A stretch of 64,000 bases of DNA, taken from assembly GCF_008065155.1 (NCBI RefSeq), contig NZ_CP042819.1, positions 310,001 through 374,000 on the forward strand, written 5' to 3'. The notes under the pieces were generated by a model. The model saw only the letters and a list, made by a program, of their open reading frames with translations. It made no database searches and was not told where the DNA came from. Position numbers and translations under genes: made by a program. This document shows positions 9,026 through 24,118 of this stretch, in pieces; the first letter of the stretch is position 1; every line of letters begins with the position of its first letter. Source of the DNA: Octadecabacter sp. SW4 (GTDB lineage Bacteria > Pseudomonadota > Alphaproteobacteria > Rhodobacterales > Rhodobacteraceae).

Positions 9026-9559
9026 ATGGCGAAACGGTGGTATTCGGTAAGCGTCCTCTCGAACTTCGAGAAGAAAATCGCCGAACAGATCAGAACATCT
9101 GCCGAGGAGCATGGTCTTGAGGATCAGATCGATGAAGTTTTGGTGCCGACCGAAGAAGTCATCGAAGTGCGTCGCGGCAAGAAAGTCACAGCCGAGCGTC
9201 GCTTTATGCCCGGCTACGTGTTGGTGCACATGGAGATGTCGGACGAGGGCTATCACCTGATCAACTCGATCAACCGCGTTACCGGTTTTCTGGGCCCGCA
9301 AGGCCGCCCGATGCCGATGCGTGACGCCGAAGTGCAGGCCATCCTTGGCCGCGTTCAGGAGGGCGAGGAAAGCCCACGCACCCTGATCCATTTCGAGATC
9401 GGCGAGAAGGTCAAGGTCAACGATGGTCCGTTCGAAGATTTCGATGGCATGGTCGAGGAAGTGGACGAAGACAACCAGCGTCTCAAGGTGACGGTGTCGA
9501 TCTTCGGCCGCGCCACCCCGGTCGAACTGGAATTCACGCAGGTGTCCAAACAGGGCTAA
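9026..9559 (+). CDS. nusG: Transcription termination/antitermination factor NusG
   Basis: A 177-residue partner of RNA polymerase that couples transcription to translation and to Rho. The N-terminal NGN domain starts [17 protein letters not shown] and includes [12 protein letters not shown]. The C-terminal KOW domain contains [19 protein letters not shown] near residue 130. It is followed by rplK after a 130-nt gap holding a perfect palindrome. Confidence 0.97.
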   Translation: MAKRWYSVSVLSNFEKKIAEQIRTSAEEHGLEDQIDEVLVPTEEVIEVRRGKKVTAERRFMPGYVLVHMEMSDEGYHLINSINRVTGFLGPQGRPMPMRDAEVQAILGRVQEGEESPRTLIHFEIGEKVKVNDGPFEDFDGMVEEVDEDNQRLKVTVSIFGRATPVELEFTQVSKQG

Positions 9560-9567
9560 GCGTAATT

Positions 9568-9593
9568 GTAAGTTGGGTCTTGACCCAACTTAC
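9568..9593. repeat. Dispersed palindrome, nusG-rplK gap
   Basis: Perfect 12-bp arms, GTAAGTTGGGTC and GACCCAACTTAC, are separated by TT. This is the longest exact member of the GTGGGT/ACCCAC-type palindrome family in the window, with TTGGGT in place of GTGGGT. It begins 8 nt after the nusG stop. Confidence 0.85.
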
Positions 9594-9689
9594 CTGTGGG
9601 AGGCACGGGCATCGCGATGTCCAAGCCGGACCACACAACCAAGAACCCAAGGGACGCGTCCCGCGGGTGTTGAACAAAGGAGAGGCCAC

Positions 9690-10115
9690 ATGGCCAAGAA
9701 GATTGCTGGCAAGATGAAGCTGCAGGTGAAAGCCGGGCAAGCCAACCCATCCCCGCCCGTTGGTCCCGCACTGGGTCAGCGCGGCATCAACATCATGGAA
9801 TTCTGCAAGGCGTTCAACGCCAAGACCGCAGACATGGAGCCAGGCGCGCCATGCCCGACCGTGATAACCTATTATCAGGACAAATCCTTTGCGATGGAAA
9901 TCAAGACGCCACCCGCGTCCTATTACCTGCTCAAGGCCGCGAACCTGAAGTCCGGCGCGAAACTTCCCGCCAAGGAAACTGTCGGGTCCGTCACGACCAA
10001 GCAGCTGCGCGAAATCGCCGAGGCCAAGATGAAAGACCTCAACGCAAACTCCATCGAAGCCGCAATGTTGATCATTGCCGGTTCCGCACGGTCCATGGGC
10101 ATTGAGGTGAAGTAA
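9690..10115 (+). CDS. rplK: 50S ribosomal protein L11
   Basis: A 141-residue protein of the ribosomal GTPase centre; it binds 23S rRNA with L10 and takes part in RelA activation. It starts at ATG 9690 after AAAGGAGAGG, and the upstream open frame lacks such a site. The N-terminal motif [21 protein letters not shown] and the C-terminal rRNA-binding part are both present. One base separates it from rplA, so the pair is probably translationally coupled. Confidence 0.97.
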   Translation: MAKKIAGKMKLQVKAGQANPSPPVGPALGQRGINIMEFCKAFNAKTADMEPGAPCPTVITYYQDKSFAMEIKTPPASYYLLKAANLKSGAKLPAKETVGSVTTKQLREIAEAKMKDLNANSIEAAMLIIAGSARSMGIEVK

Positions 10116-10116
10116 G

Positions 10117-10815
10117 ATGGCAAAGCTTGGAAAACGCACAACTGCCGCCCGCGAAGCATTCGCAGGCAAGCACAACGTCAACGTCACCGAAGCGGTTGAT
10201 CTGGTAAAATCCCACGCTGTTGCAAAATTCGATGAAACCATCGAAGTTGCAGTCTGCCTTGGTGTTGATCCACGTCACGCTGACCAAATGGTCCGCGGCA
10301 AGGTCAGCCTGCCAAACGGCACAGGCAAATCGGTCCGGGTGGCTGTGTTCGCCCGTGGCGACAAGGCCGAAGAAGCCCAAAAGGCCGGCGCGGACATCGT
10401 TGGCGCCGAAGATCTGATGGAAATCGTCCAGGGCGGCAAGATCGACTTTGATCGCTGCATCGCCACCCCCGACATGATGCCGATCGTTGGCCGTCTGGGT
10501 AAGGTGCTTGGCCCCCGCAACCTGATGCCGAATCCGAAAATCGGCACGGTGACGATGGACATCAAGGAAGCCGTCGAAGCCGCCAAGGGTGGTGAAGTGC
10601 AGTTCAAGGCGGAAAAGGCCGGCGTTGTTCATGCAGGTATCGGCAAGGCCTCTTTTACGGCCAAGCAGTTGGAAGAAAACCTGCTCGCCTTTATTGACGC
10701 AATCAGCAAGGCCAAGCCCGCTGGCGCCAAAGGCACATACATGAAGAAAGTCGCGCTCAGCTCTTCGATGGGGCCAGGCGTGTCGATCAACGTGGCCAGC
10801 GCGACTGGCAACTAA
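10117..10815 (+). CDS. rplA: 50S ribosomal protein L1
   Basis: A 232-residue protein of the mobile L1 stalk that helps move tRNA out of the E site. The typical segments [17 protein letters not shown] ([16 protein letters not shown]) and [17 protein letters not shown] are present. In many bacteria L1 represses the rplKA mRNA. It is followed by a 258-nt leader before rplJ. Confidence 0.97.
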   Translation: MAKLGKRTTAAREAFAGKHNVNVTEAVDLVKSHAVAKFDETIEVAVCLGVDPRHADQMVRGKVSLPNGTGKSVRVAVFARGDKAEEAQKAGADIVGAEDLMEIVQGGKIDFDRCIATPDMMPIVGRLGKVLGPRNLMPNPKIGTVTMDIKEAVEAAKGGEVQFKAEKAGVVHAGIGKASFTAKQLEENLLAFIDAISKAKPAGAKGTYMKKVALSSSMGPGVSINVASATGN

Positions 10816-11073
10816 AAGAATTTGGCGGGCCTTCGGGTCTGCCAGATGACGGGGCCGCAACATCGGCCACGTCCTGTCCGAGACGGAGGGTCTGGCGCAA
10901 GCCTGATAATTCCTTCCTGAGATGGGGAACGAGACGAGATTTCCGCGGGCGCCTTGCGCACCTCGGGCGATCAAGGATCGGGACCCTGAATTGGACCCGA
11001 AGTGCCCCCAGACCACCGGGGGTTAAATTGAGCCGGTGCCGGATTGATCCGGTGCCAAACTTGGAGTGAAACT
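10816..11073 (+). promoter_or_regulatory. rplJL leader region
   Basis: This 258-nt non-coding stretch has several potential stems, including GCGGGCCTTCGGGTCTGC near its start and CCCCCAGACCACCGGGGG (11004-11021) before rplJ. Leaders at this place commonly bind the L10-L7/L12 complex for feedback control. I could not fold it, and no clear promoter was seen. Confidence 0.4.
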
Positions 11074-11589
11074 GTGGATAGAGCCCAGAAAGAGAAATTG
11101 GTCGACGAACTCGGCCAGATCTTCGAAAGCTCTGGCGTCGTTGTGGTGAGCCACTACGAGGGCATGACAGTTGCCGAAATGCAGGACCTGCGCGCGCAAA
11201 TGCGCGAAGTTGGTGGGTCTGTACGCGTTGCCAAGAACAAGCTCGCCAAGATCGCCCTTGAGGGTAAGGCCTGCGCAAGCATTGCCGAACACCTTACGGG
11301 TATGACCGTAATCGCCTTTTCCGAAGACCCTGTGGCAGCTGCCAAAGTGGTCGATGGATACGCCAAAAAGAATGACAAACTTGTCATTCTTGGCGGTGCT
11401 ATGGGCGATAACGTTCTGGACGTTGCCGGCGTGAAGGCCGTTGCAGCGATGCCAAGCCGCGAGGAGCTTATCGCTTCTATCGTGGGTTGCATCGGCGCAC
11501 CTGCTTCCAGCATCGCCGGCGCGATTGGCGCGCCTGCTTCTAACATCGCCAGCATTCTCTCGACGATCGAAGAGAAAGCTGCTGCATAA
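11074..11589 (+). CDS. rplJ: 50S ribosomal protein L10
   Basis: A 171-residue base of the L7/L12 stalk that recruits translation factors. I chose the GTG at 11074 ([10 protein letters not shown]) because GGAG lies 7 nt upstream. The longer open frame to 11044 adds residues absent from the family. The C-terminal helix that holds L7/L12 dimers is present ([16 protein letters not shown]). A 68-nt gap leads to rplL. Confidence 0.95.
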   Translation: MDRAQKEKLVDELGQIFESSGVVVVSHYEGMTVAEMQDLRAQMREVGGSVRVAKNKLAKIALEGKACASIAEHLTGMTVIAFSEDPVAAAKVVDGYAKKNDKLVILGGAMGDNVLDVAGVKAVAAMPSREELIASIVGCIGAPASSIAGAIGAPASNIASILSTIEEKAAA

Positions 11590-11657
11590 GCAACCAAATG
11601 TCTGCGTGGGGTTGAACACCTTGACGTTGGAACACAACTAAAAGAACGGAAAGCAAA

Positions 11658-12032
11658 ATGGCTGATCTGAAAAAACTGGCTGAGAGCATTGTGGGCCTGA
11701 CCCTTCTCGAAGCACAAGAACTGAAAACGATCCTCAAGGATGAATACGGCATCGAGCCCGCCGCTGGCGGCGCCGTGATGATGGCTGGTCCTGCTGGCGA
11801 CGCCGGTGCGGCTGCTGAGGAAAAGACCGAATTTGACGTCGTTCTCAAGAACGCCGGCGCACAAAAGATCAACGTGATCAAAGAAGTGCGCGGCATCACG
11901 GGTCTTGGTCTGAAAGAAGCCAAGGACCTCGTCGAAGCTGGCGGCAAAGTCAAAGAAGGCGCGTCGAAAGCCGAAGCCGAAGACATCAAAGCAAAGCTGG
12001 AAGCAGCTGGCGCAGAGGTCGAGCTGGCCTAA
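11658..12032 (+). CDS. rplL: 50S ribosomal protein L7/L12
   Basis: A 124-residue stalk protein present in several copies per ribosome; it recruits and stimulates GTPase factors. The N-terminal dimerisation helices are followed by an Ala/Gly hinge (about residues 36-52). The C-terminal domain has the conserved [20 protein letters not shown]. The protein is acidic, as expected. A 286-nt gap with two palindromes separates it from rpoB. Confidence 0.97.
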   Translation: MADLKKLAESIVGLTLLEAQELKTILKDEYGIEPAAGGAVMMAGPAGDAGAAAEEKTEFDVVLKNAGAQKINVIKEVRGITGLGLKEAKDLVEAGGKVKEGASKAEAEDIKAKLEAAGAEVELA

Positions 12033-12039
12033 GCCGGCA

Positions 12040-12054
12040 GTGGGTTTCACCCAC
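12040..12054. repeat. Dispersed palindrome, rplL-rpoB gap (first)
   Basis: GTGGGT and ACCCAC flank TTC, followed by CTTACG. It starts 8 nt after the rplL stop. Confidence 0.7.
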
Positions 12055-12086
12055 CTTACGCGGGGCCGGGCAACGGGTAGCGCAAG

Positions 12087-12102
12087 GTGGGTCTTGACCC
12101 AC
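12087..12102. repeat. Dispersed palindrome, rplL-rpoB gap (second)
   Basis: Perfect 7-bp arms GTGGGTC and GACCCAC flank TT. With the member at 12040 it forms a pair 33 nt apart. Confidence 0.75.
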
Positions 12103-12318
12103 ACACCAAATATGGCTGGGTCCGCGCAATGCGGGCCCAGCCGAACCTGTCTTAGAGGATGGCCACCACACTGGCCCCCTCTTGGGTTGGTTCAATGGTC
12201 GGGAGGCGCCCTATGGGACGGGCACCAGGAATAGACCGAACAGACCCGTTCTCAGATGGGCGTGCCGCCGAGGCCCAACGGTGGTGCGTTCGTAGAGATT
12301 TGAAAGGTGACAACGCAC

Positions 12319-15300
12319 ATGGCTCAATCCTTCCTTGGCCAGAAACGCTTGCGCAAGTACTACGGCAAAATCCGCGAAGTGCTCGACATGCCGAACCTCA
12401 TCGAGGTTCAGAAATCTTCATACGACCTGTTCCTGAAGTCAGGCGACCAGCTTGAGCCACTTGACGGCGAGGGTATCAAGGGCGTCTTCCAGTCGGTCTT
12501 CCCGATCAAGGACTTCAACGAGACTGCGGTGCTCGAGTTTGTCAAATACGAGCTGGAAAAGCCGAAGTATGACGTCGAAGAATGCCAACAACGCGACATG
12601 ACCTATAGCGCGCCGCTGAAGGTGACGCTGCGTCTGATCGTGTTTGATATTGACGAGGATACAGGCAACAAGTCGGTCAAGGACATCAAGGAACAAGACG
12701 TGTTCATGGGCGATATGCCTCTGATGACACCGAATGGCACATTTGTCGTGAACGGCACCGAACGCGTGATCGTGTCACAAATGCACCGCTCGCCCGGTGT
12801 GTTCTTTGACCATGACAAAGGCAAAACCCATTCCTCGGGCAAGCTGCTGTTTGCATGCCGCATTATCCCATATCGCGGCAGTTGGCTGGACTTTGAATTC
12901 GATGCCAAGGACCTTGTGTTCTGCCGGATTGACCGTCGCCGCAAACTGCCTGTCACTACGCTGCTTTATGCGCTGGGCCTTGATCAAGAATCGATCATGA
13001 ACGCCTATTACGAGACGGTTGAATACAAGTTCGACAAGAAGAGCAAAGGCTGGGTCACCAAGTTCTTCCCCGAACGTGTGCGCGGCACGCGTCCAGTATT
13101 CGATCTGGTCGACGCCAAGACCGGCGAAGTGATTGCCGAAGCTGGCAAGAAAATCACCCCTCGCGCGGTCAAGCAACTGATCGACGATGGCAAGGTGCAG
13201 AACCTGTTGCTGCCTTACGAACAAATCGTCGGCAAATTTGTTGCCAATGACATCATCAACGAAGAAACCGGTGCGATCTACGTCGAAGCTGGTGACGAGT
13301 TGACACTGGAAGTGGACAAGGACGGCACTGTCATCGGCGGCACTCTCAAGGATCTTGTGGATGCGGGCGTTGCCTCCATTCCGGTTCTGGACATCGATAA
13401 CATCAATGTCGGCCCATACATGCGTAACACCATGGCCGCCGACAAGAACATGAACCGCGAAACCGCGCTCATGGATATCTACCGCGTCATGCGCCCCGGC
13501 GAGCCACCCACCGTGGACGCTGCCAGCACCATGTTCGACAGCCTTTTCTTTGACAGCGAACGCTATGATCTGTCGGCTGTTGGCCGCGTCAAGATGAATA
13601 TGCGACTTGATCTGGATGCCGAGGATACCCAGCGCACCCTGCGCCGCGAAGACATCGTGGCCTGCATCAAGGCGCTGGTCGAACTGCGCGACGGCAAGGG
13701 CGATATCGACGATATCGACCACCTTGGGAACCGTCGCGTCCGGTCTGTTGGCGAATTGATGGAGAACCAGTATCGCGTTGGATTGCTCCGCATGGAGCGC
13801 GCGATCAAGGAACGCATGTCCTCTGTCGAAATCGACACGGTGATGCCGCAGGACCTGATCAACGCCAAACCTGCCGCCGCAGCCGTGCGTGAATTCTTTG
13901 GCTCCAGCCAGCTGTCGCAGTTCATGGACCAAACCAACCCGTTGTCCGAAGTCACGCACAAGCGCCGTCTGTCGGCCCTTGGGCCCGGTGGTTTGACCCG
14001 CGAACGTGCCGGTTTTGAGGTCCGCGACGTGCACCCGACCCACTATGGCCGGATGTGTCCGATTGAAACGCCCGAAGGTCCGAACATCGGTCTGATCAAC
14101 TCGCTCGCTACTTTTGCGCGCGTGAACAAGTATGGCTTTATCGAAACACCTTATCGTGTCGTCAAGAACGGTCAGGTCACGGATGAAGTCCACTACATGT
14201 CGGCGACCGAAGAAATGCGTCACACCGTGGCGCAAGCAAACGCGAACCTTGATGCCAAGGGCAAGTTCCAGAACGATCTGGTTTCGACCCGTCAGAACGG
14301 CGAATACACGCTGGCCCCGAATGAAAACGTTGATCTGATCGACGTTTCGCCGAAACAGCTTGTTTCGGTCGCGGCCTCGCTTATTCCGTTCCTTGAAAAT
14401 GACGATGCGAACCGGGCCTTGATGGGGTCGAACATGCAACGTCAGGCGGTGCCACTGCTTCAGGCCGAGGCTCCTCTTGTGGGCACCGGTATCGAAGAAG
14501 TCGTCGCACGGGACTCCGGTGCTGCAATCATGGCGAAACGTGGGGGAATCATCGACCAGGTCGATGCGACCCGTATCGTTGTGCGCGCGACATCCGATCT
14601 TGAGGTCGGCGACCCCGGCGTTGACATCTACCGCCTGCGCAAGTTCCAGCGGTCCAACCAGAACACCTGCATCAACCAGCGTCCGCTGGTGAAGGTGGGT
14701 GATAGCGTGATCAAGGGCGAAGTGATTGCCGACGGCCCCTCCACCGATATCGGTGAACTGGCGCTGGGCAAGAACGTCGTCGTCGCGTTCATGCCGTGGA
14801 ATGGTTACAACTACGAAGACTCGATCCTGATCAGCGAACGCATCACCCGTGACGACGTGTTCACTTCGATCCATATCGAGGAATTCGAAGTTGCCGCCCG
14901 TGACACGAAACTGGGGCCAGAAGAAATCACCCGCGACATTCCCAACGTCGGCGAGGAAGCCCTGCGCAACCTCGACGAGGCTGGTATCGTCTATATCGGT
15001 GCCGAAGTTGGACCAGCGGATATTCTGGTCGGCAAGATCACACCAAAAGGCGAAAGCCCGATGACGCCGGAAGAAAAGCTTTTGCGCGCCATCTTTGGTG
15101 AAAAGGCATCGGATGTGCGCGACACATCATTGCGCCTGCCCCCGGGCGATTTCGGGACAGTCGTTGAAGTGCGCGTGTTCAACCGTCACGGCGTTGAAAA
15201 AGACGAACGTGCGCTCCAGATCGAGCGTGAAGAAGTCGAACGCCTTGCCCGTGACCGCGACGACGAGATGACGATCCTTGATCGCAACATCTATGCCCGT

Positions 15301-16458
15301 TTGCGGTCCATGATCGAAGACAAGGTCGTTGCCAAAGGCCCCAAGGGCATCAAGGCCGGTAGCAAGATCGACGCTGCCATGCTGGATGACATGCCCCGCA
15401 GCCACTGGTGGCAGCTCGCGCTCAAGGACGAAGGCGATGCGCAAATCGTCGAAGCCCTGAACGAACAGTATGAGGCGCAAAAGCGTCTGCTGGACGCGCG
15501 GTTCGAGGACAAGGTCGAGAAAGTCCGCCGTGGTGACGATTTGCCCCCGGGCGTGATGAAGATGGTCAAGGTCTTCGTGGCTGTGAAGCGCAAGCTGCAG
15601 CCCGGTGATAAAATGGCGGGTCGTCACGGCAACAAGGGTGTCATTTCCAAGGTCGTTCCGATGGAAGACATGCCGTTCCTTGCCGATGGCACACCTGTCG
15701 ATTTCTGTCTGAACCCGCTTGGCGTGCCGTCGCGTATGAACGTCGGTCAGATCCTTGAAACCCATATGGGTTGGGCCGCGCGCGGTCTGGGTCTCAATAT
15801 CGACGAGGCCTTGCAGGATTATCGCCGGTCCGGCGATCTGACCCCTGTCAAGGAAGCGATGAAGCTGGCTTACGGCGATGATGTTTACGCCGAAGGTATT
15901 GCCGACATGACCGAGGACGAGTTGGTGGAATCCGCGGGCAACGTGACCCGCGGTGTGCCGATCGCCACGCCCGTCTTTGACGGCGCAAAGGAGGCTGACG
16001 TGAACGACAGCCTGACGCGCGCCGGATTTGATACATCGGGCCAGTCGGTTCTGTTTGACGGTCGCACCGGCGAACAGTTCAGCCGCAAAGTGACGGTGGG
16101 TGTCAAATACCTGCTGAAACTGCACCACCTTGTGGACGACAAGATCCACGCACGTTCCACCGGGCCTTACAGCCTTGTCACGCAACAGCCGCTGGGTGGT
16201 AAAGCCCAGTTTGGTGGTCAGCGTTTCGGGGAAATGGAAGTCTGGGCACTGGAAGCATATGGCGCGGCCTACACGCTGCAAGAGATGCTCACTGTGAAGT
16301 CCGATGACGTTGCTGGCCGCACCAAGGTCTATGAAAGCATCGTCAAGGGCGAGGACAACTTTGAGGCCGGCGTGCCCGAGTCCTTCAACGTGCTGGTGAA
16401 AGAAGTCCGTGGCCTTGGCCTCAATATGGAACTCCTGGATGCAGAGGTCGACGAGTAA
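12319..16458 (+). CDS. rpoB: RNA polymerase beta subunit
   Basis: A 1379-residue catalytic core subunit of RNA polymerase. I chose ATG 12319 (MAQSFLGQK), with GAAAGG about 10 nt upstream; a GTG four codons earlier is less likely. The rifampicin region [20 protein letters not shown] has the sensitive-type residues (Gln, Asp, His, Arg, Ser) at the usual resistance positions. The C-terminal clamp segment with [19 protein letters not shown] is complete. A 79-nt gap with a palindrome leads to rpoC. Confidence 0.98.
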   Translation: MAQSFLGQKRLRKYYGKIREVLDMPNLIEVQKSSYDLFLKSGDQLEPLDGEGIKGVFQSVFPIKDFNETAVLEFVKYELEKPKYDVEECQQRDMTYSAPLKVTLRLIVFDIDEDTGNKSVKDIKEQDVFMGDMPLMTPNGTFVVNGTERVIVSQMHRSPGVFFDHDKGKTHSSGKLLFACRIIPYRGSWLDFEFDAKDLVFCRIDRRRKLPVTTLLYALGLDQESIMNAYYETVEYKFDKKSKGWVTKFFPERVRGTRPVFDLVDAKTGEVIAEAGKKITPRAVKQLIDDGKVQNLLLPYEQIVGKFVANDIINEETGAIYVEAGDELTLEVDKDGTVIGGTLKDLVDAGVASIPVLDIDNINVGPYMRNTMAADKNMNRETALMDIYRVMRPGEPPTVDAASTMFDSLFFDSERYDLSAVGRVKMNMRLDLDAEDTQRTLRREDIVACIKALVELRDGKGDIDDIDHLGNRRVRSVGELMENQYRVGLLRMERAIKERMSSVEIDTVMPQDLINAKPAAAAVREFFGSSQLSQFMDQTNPLSEVTHKRRLSALGPGGLTRERAGFEVRDVHPTHYGRMCPIETPEGPNIGLINSLATFARVNKYGFIETPYRVVKNGQVTDEVHYMSATEEMRHTVAQANANLDAKGKFQNDLVSTRQNGEYTLAPNENVDLIDVSPKQLVSVAASLIPFLENDDANRALMGSNMQRQAVPLLQAEAPLVGTGIEEVVARDSGAAIMAKRGGIIDQVDATRIVVRATSDLEVGDPGVDIYRLRKFQRSNQNTCINQRPLVKVGDSVIKGEVIADGPSTDIGELALGKNVVVAFMPWNGYNYEDSILISERITRDDVFTSIHIEEFEVAARDTKLGPEEITRDIPNVGEEALRNLDEAGIVYIGAEVGPADILVGKITPKGESPMTPEEKLLRAIFGEKASDVRDTSLRLPPGDFGTVVEVRVFNRHGVEKDERALQIEREEVERLARDRDDEMTILDRNIYARLRSMIEDKVVAKGPKGIKAGSKIDAAMLDDMPRSHWWQLALKDEGDAQIVEALNEQYEAQKRLLDARFEDKVEKVRRGDDLPPGVMKMVKVFVAVKRKLQPGDKMAGRHGNKGVISKVVPMEDMPFLADGTPVDFCLNPLGVPSRMNVGQILETHMGWAARGLGLNIDEALQDYRRSGDLTPVKEAMKLAYGDDVYAEGIADMTEDELVESAGNVTRGVPIATPVFDGAKEADVNDSLTRAGFDTSGQSVLFDGRTGEQFSRKVTVGVKYLLKLHHLVDDKIHARSTGPYSLVTQQPLGGKAQFGGQRFGEMEVWALEAYGAAYTLQEMLTVKSDDVAGRTKVYESIVKGEDNFEAGVPESFNVLVKEVRGLGLNMELLDAEVDE

Positions 16459-16469
16459 GCCGGAAATGT

Positions 16470-16491
16470 AGGGTGGGTCTCGACCCACCCT
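16470..16491. repeat. Dispersed palindrome, rpoB-rpoC gap
   Basis: Perfect 10-bp arms AGGGTGGGTC and GACCCACCCT flank TC. It starts 12 nt after the rpoB stop. Confidence 0.8.
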
Positions 16492-16537
16492 GCCTCGGCA
16501 CTCGGAAATTTTTGCACCGCAATTCAAGGAATTGAAG

Positions 16538-20785
<4,248 letters not shown>

Positions 20786-20805
20786 AGCGCGTCTCAAGAA
20801 ATCGA

Positions 20806-20838
20806 AAAAGGCCCCTGCAATCGCGGGGGCCTTTTTTG
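20806..20838 (+). terminator. Intrinsic terminator after rpoC
   Basis: The stem AAGGCCCC / GGGGCCTT has a TGCAATCGC-type loop and is followed by TTTTTTG. This is a textbook rho-independent terminator placed 20 nt after the rpoC stop. Confidence 0.92.
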
Positions 20839-20968
20839 TTGGGGTTCATGTCGACCGTAACCGGCTACGCTGTGAAAGCGTGAAGGCCGAAGAATGTCTG
20901 CTTAGAGCCCATTGCGAGGGATGCTGCGCAGTGCCCAAATGGCCGCTATGAAGCCGAGTACGGGAGAA

Positions 20969-21439
20969 CTATCCAGCGGAATGAGGGCTTGCTTGATCGC
21001 CGTCCAAGAACGCTTTCAAACTGTTCTGAAAGAAATGGTTCCAACCATCTAGGCAGATTTCCCAACAGTTCAGAGTTGGTGTCAGACCGTCATGGATCAT
21101 CGTAATCTCCGTCTTGTCTCCGACAGTTTCAAACTGCCAGATAATGCTTGTCCCAAGCCACTCCTGATCGATTTCTTTTGGCTGGCCATCGACCTTGTGG
21201 TGTGCATCAACGCAAGTCATCTCAAGACGATTGCCCCAGTTCAAGACGGACGCCTCGAATGTCCAGTGACCGTAATCAGGGGGAAAACGCGCCGTCAATT
21301 TGTCTCCGACCTTTCCGAAAGCGCCGCTGGTCGTCGTTGTCCACCATTTGTCCATCTGGGTCGCGACAGCCTGGAAGCTGTCCTCCCGAGACGCTGATAC
21401 GCGTATTTTCCCTTGATAGTTTTCCGACGAATTTGTCAT
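20969..21439 (-). CDS. SRPBCC/START-like domain protein
   Basis: A 156-residue protein with a ligand-binding helix-grip fold of the AHSA1/SRPBCC type. It begins NSSENYQGKIRVSASREDSFQAV and continues with a W-rich strand pattern (KWWTTTTSGAF, GHWTFEASV, SIIWQFETVGDKTEITMIHDGL). The ligand is unknown. I chose ATG 21439 because GGAG lies 6 nt upstream; an ATG one codon earlier is too close to it. It is divergent from the HxlR regulator gene at 21549, which probably controls it. Confidence 0.75.
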   Translation of the reverse strand: MTNSSENYQGKIRVSASREDSFQAVATQMDKWWTTTTSGAFGKVGDKLTARFPPDYGHWTFEASVLNWGNRLEMTCVDAHHKVDGQPKEIDQEWLGTSIIWQFETVGDKTEITMIHDGLTPTLNCWEICLDGWNHFFQNSLKAFLDGDQASPHSAG

Positions 21440-21548
21440 CATGAGCTCCGTTTCTCTGCTGGCACTCAACTTCGCGGAAAACATTGCTTTTGAAAAGTAG
21501 GCAACATTTCGATACCTAGGCATCAAAATAATACCATTGGAGCTTGCT

Positions 21549-21872
21549 ATGCGTAAAAAAACCGTTGCGGACCTCTGTCCAGCGCCGCTTGTGTTTGCCA
21601 TGATCGGCGGCAAGTGGAAGCTTTCGATTCTCCAAATCCTGATCTTCAACGGGACAAAAAGGTTTGGCGAGCTTCGAAAAAGCATTCCCGGGATTACACA
21701 GACGATGCTGACCAAGCAGCTTCGCGACCTTGAGAATGATGGCTTAGTGCACCGAGAGATTTATGCGGAGGTTCCGCCGCGTGTCGAGTACAGCGCCACC
21801 GAAGATGCAATTAGATTGATGCCGGCATTTAAGGCCATGCATCAGTGGTGGGAAACAAGGACAGCAACATAA
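21549..21872 (+). CDS. HxlR-type winged-helix regulator
   Basis: A 107-residue transcription regulator. ATG 21549 has GGAG 6 nt upstream. The conserved N-terminal cysteine lies in LCPAPLVFAMIGGKWKLSIL. The recognition helix region ITQTMLTKQLRDLENDGLVHREIY is followed by the wing PPRVEYSAT. Many HxlR proteins sense electrophiles or oxidants through that cysteine. It is divergent from the SRPBCC gene, with 109 nt between the starts. Confidence 0.85.
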   Translation: MRKKTVADLCPAPLVFAMIGGKWKLSILQILIFNGTKRFGELRKSIPGITQTMLTKQLRDLENDGLVHREIYAEVPPRVEYSATEDAIRLMPAFKAMHQWWETRTAT

Positions 21873-22016
21873 ACGAAGTTGAAGGCCTAGTCTTCGGTTG
21901 CACTGGATTGCTGACCCGCAACACGCCACAATCTTCCGGTAACGGACCCTCGTCGCCCCGCAGCGACTTCACACTTTGTCCGCTGGGCGGACATCGCATC
22001 GCAACTTACCATCCAA

Positions 22017-23012
22017 TCAGCCCGCGCTGGCAGCGTCCATATGCTTGATCCAGCGTTCATCCGTGCGGTGATCGACACCCCTGTGTGCGCATAGAGTCAC
22101 AACATAATCGGCGCAGCACAGGTGATGCAGCCGCGCCACATCGGGCAGCGCCATTGCGGCGGCGTGAATCAGATCAAAGCTTTCGGCATATTTATAGGCG
22201 GTGATATCCTTGAACCCGTTGCGATTGCGCGCGCGGTAGAACTGATCTGTGTAACGATCCTTGAGCGCGCTCGCACTTGGCTTGCCGCGTTTGATGTCAA
22301 AGCTTTCCTCGGAGCGGATCACATAGTGGTTCATCTGTGCGCTGGCATGGGTGATCTGGTCGGGCGATAGGTGGTGGATCGGCTGATCCGTGTCGACAAA
22401 CTTCTGGATCGGGCGACCGGCGCCATCAATCCAGCGGTTTTCTGGCAGGGTGCGGTCTCCGTCAAAGCCGCTGGGCGCATGGGCGTTTAGGCGGCGATAG
22501 CGGGCAGGGGTCTTGAACAGCGACTTGAAGGGCATGTTCACCCGCTGGCTTTCGGGGCCGCGGCGGCGAAACTGGCGATGCACAAGCCCGTCATGATAGC
22601 GTTTCCAGCCGCCCGCGCCAAAACACATCCAGCTAAAGCAGATACCGGCCACGTGCGTATCGCGCCCTTCAAGATAGCTTTGGATCGTGCCGTCCCCTTC
22701 GTGCAGCACGAGAAATTCATCGACGTCACAGACCATCGCCCAATCGGCATCCCGCATCAGCGGATGGGCAAGCCCGACACGGTGGGCCGATTGTTTGGGC
22801 GGCTGGCGTTCTTCGGGCGCGTGGGTGATATGAGTCAGCCAGCCCTCTTCGGCCAGGCGGTCAAGCAGGGCCACCGAATGATCGGTGCAATCGTTGGTGG
22901 CGATCAGCACCTCAAAACCCAGCATCCGATACCAACAGACCCATTCGACAATGAATGGGCCTTCGTTTCGCATCGCACCAAAGACGGTAATTTGTTCTGA
23001 TCGGTCAACCAT
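22017..23012 (-). CDS. Glycosyltransferase, GT2-like (Glyco_tranf_2_4 type)
   Basis: A 331-residue cytosolic or membrane-associated sugar transferase. It starts with ITVFGAMRNEGPFIVEWVCWYRMLGF, the usual nucleotide-sugar entry strand of this family. The metal-binding DxD appears as CDVDEFLVLHEGDG. A conserved HH/HY segment (IHHLSPDQITHASAQMNHY) follows. The acceptor is unknown; surface polysaccharide synthesis is likely. It is divergent from the EamA transporter, with 59 nt between them. Confidence 0.8.
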   Translation of the reverse strand: MVDRSEQITVFGAMRNEGPFIVEWVCWYRMLGFEVLIATNDCTDHSVALLDRLAEEGWLTHITHAPEERQPPKQSAHRVGLAHPLMRDADWAMVCDVDEFLVLHEGDGTIQSYLEGRDTHVAGICFSWMCFGAGGWKRYHDGLVHRQFRRRGPESQRVNMPFKSLFKTPARYRRLNAHAPSGFDGDRTLPENRWIDGAGRPIQKFVDTDQPIHHLSPDQITHASAQMNHYVIRSEESFDIKRGKPSASALKDRYTDQFYRARNRNGFKDITAYKYAESFDLIHAAAMALPDVARLHHLCCADYVVTLCAHRGVDHRTDERWIKHMDAASAG

Positions 23013-23071
23013 GCCTCAGACAAACACGCAAATTGTCTGGCGTCCATCGTCAACCGCTGCTACCGGAAATC

Positions 23072-23968
23072 ATGAATGCCCTTTCAGACAATATGCGCGC
23101 TGCCATTCTGATGATGCTGTCGATGTCAGCGTTCACCGTGAATGATGCGTTGATGAAAGCGGCCTCTGACGAGGTGCCGTTCTTTCAGGCGATCGCCTTG
23201 CGCGGCTTGATGATTACAGCCGTGCTGATCGTCGTCGCGCTGATCTGGGGTAACTTTACCTTGCGCGCTGCTAAACGTGACTGGGGGTTGGTCGCGCTGC
23301 GCACCGCGGCCGAAGCAATTGGCACGCTGTTTTTCCTGACGGCACTGTTCAAAATGCCTATCGCCAACCTCTCCGCAATTCTGCAAGCCCTGCCGTTGAC
23401 GGTGACGCTGGCGGCGGCGCTGTTCCTGCGCGAACCCGTGGGCTGGCGCAGGCTGACGGCGATCTTGATCGGCTTTGTTGGGGTGATCCTGATCGTGCAG
23501 CCCGGCACTGATGGGTTCAGTATCTATTCCGTCCTGGGCATTGCCGCTGTCATCGCCGTCACCGTGCGCGACCTTGCCGCGCGCAAGTTGACGGCCACCG
23601 TGCCGTCAATCCTCGTGGCATTGGTGGCGGCCGTTGGCGTGACGGCCCTGGCCTTGGTGGCCGGAACCGGCGAAATCTGGGTCATGCCAAGCGCCAAGGC
23701 CGCCCTGCAACTGGCTGCGGCGGCGGGTTGTCTGGCGGTTGGTTATATCGCGGCCGTCACAGCGATGCGCGGCGGGGACATCGGCTTTGTTGCGCCATTC
23801 CGCTATACCAGCCTGCTGGTGGCGCTGATCCTTGGGTTGGTGTTCTTTGGCGAATGGCCAAACTGGCTGACGCTGCTGGGCGCTTTGATCGTCGTGGGAA
23901 CGGGCCTGTTTACCCTTTACCGCGAACGCAGTGTCAAAACGCCCACGATCGGGCTGCGCGTCCGCTAG
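23072..23968 (+). CDS. EamA/DMT-family transporter
   Basis: A 298-residue inner-membrane protein with about ten hydrophobic segments in two EamA repeats. It has the family entry AILMMLSMSAFTVNDALMKAAS and the motif ANLSAILQALPLTVTLAAALFLREP at the end of the first repeat. The second repeat has APFRYTSLLVALILGLVFFGEWP. The substrate is unknown; small metabolite export is typical. I chose ATG 23072; a TTG 13 codons earlier has no family support. Confidence 0.85.
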   Translation: MNALSDNMRAAILMMLSMSAFTVNDALMKAASDEVPFFQAIALRGLMITAVLIVVALIWGNFTLRAAKRDWGLVALRTAAEAIGTLFFLTALFKMPIANLSAILQALPLTVTLAAALFLREPVGWRRLTAILIGFVGVILIVQPGTDGFSIYSVLGIAAVIAVTVRDLAARKLTATVPSILVALVAAVGVTALALVAGTGEIWVMPSAKAALQLAAAAGCLAVGYIAAVTAMRGGDIGFVAPFRYTSLLVALILGLVFFGEWPNWLTLLGALIVVGTGLFTLYRERSVKTPTIGLRVR

Positions 23969-23988
23969 CGAACGCACGCCGCACGCTG

Positions 23989-24017
23989 TTGACACCTTAT
24001 CCGACTCCCCCTATGAA
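23989..24017 (+). promoter_or_regulatory. Promoter of the str operon (rpsL)
   Basis: TTGACA (23989-23994) is a perfect -35. It is separated by 17 nt from TATGAA (24012-24017). The sequence CCGACTCCCCC just before the -10 recurs before the rpsJ -10 at 29747. The start point would be near 24024, giving a leader of about 220 nt. Confidence 0.8.
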
Positions 24018-24118
24018 GCGCGCACTTGGGCGCGGGTAATTCCCTTTTGTGTCCAGACATCAAAGTTGAAGTGGTCAAGATCTGGACGCCTTTATTGTCC
24101 CGATCCTCTGTATACCCA

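Noticed and set aside
12775..14874. Long antisense frame opposite rpoB
   Set aside because: Same cause as the rpoC shadow; rpoB is fully conserved on the other strand.
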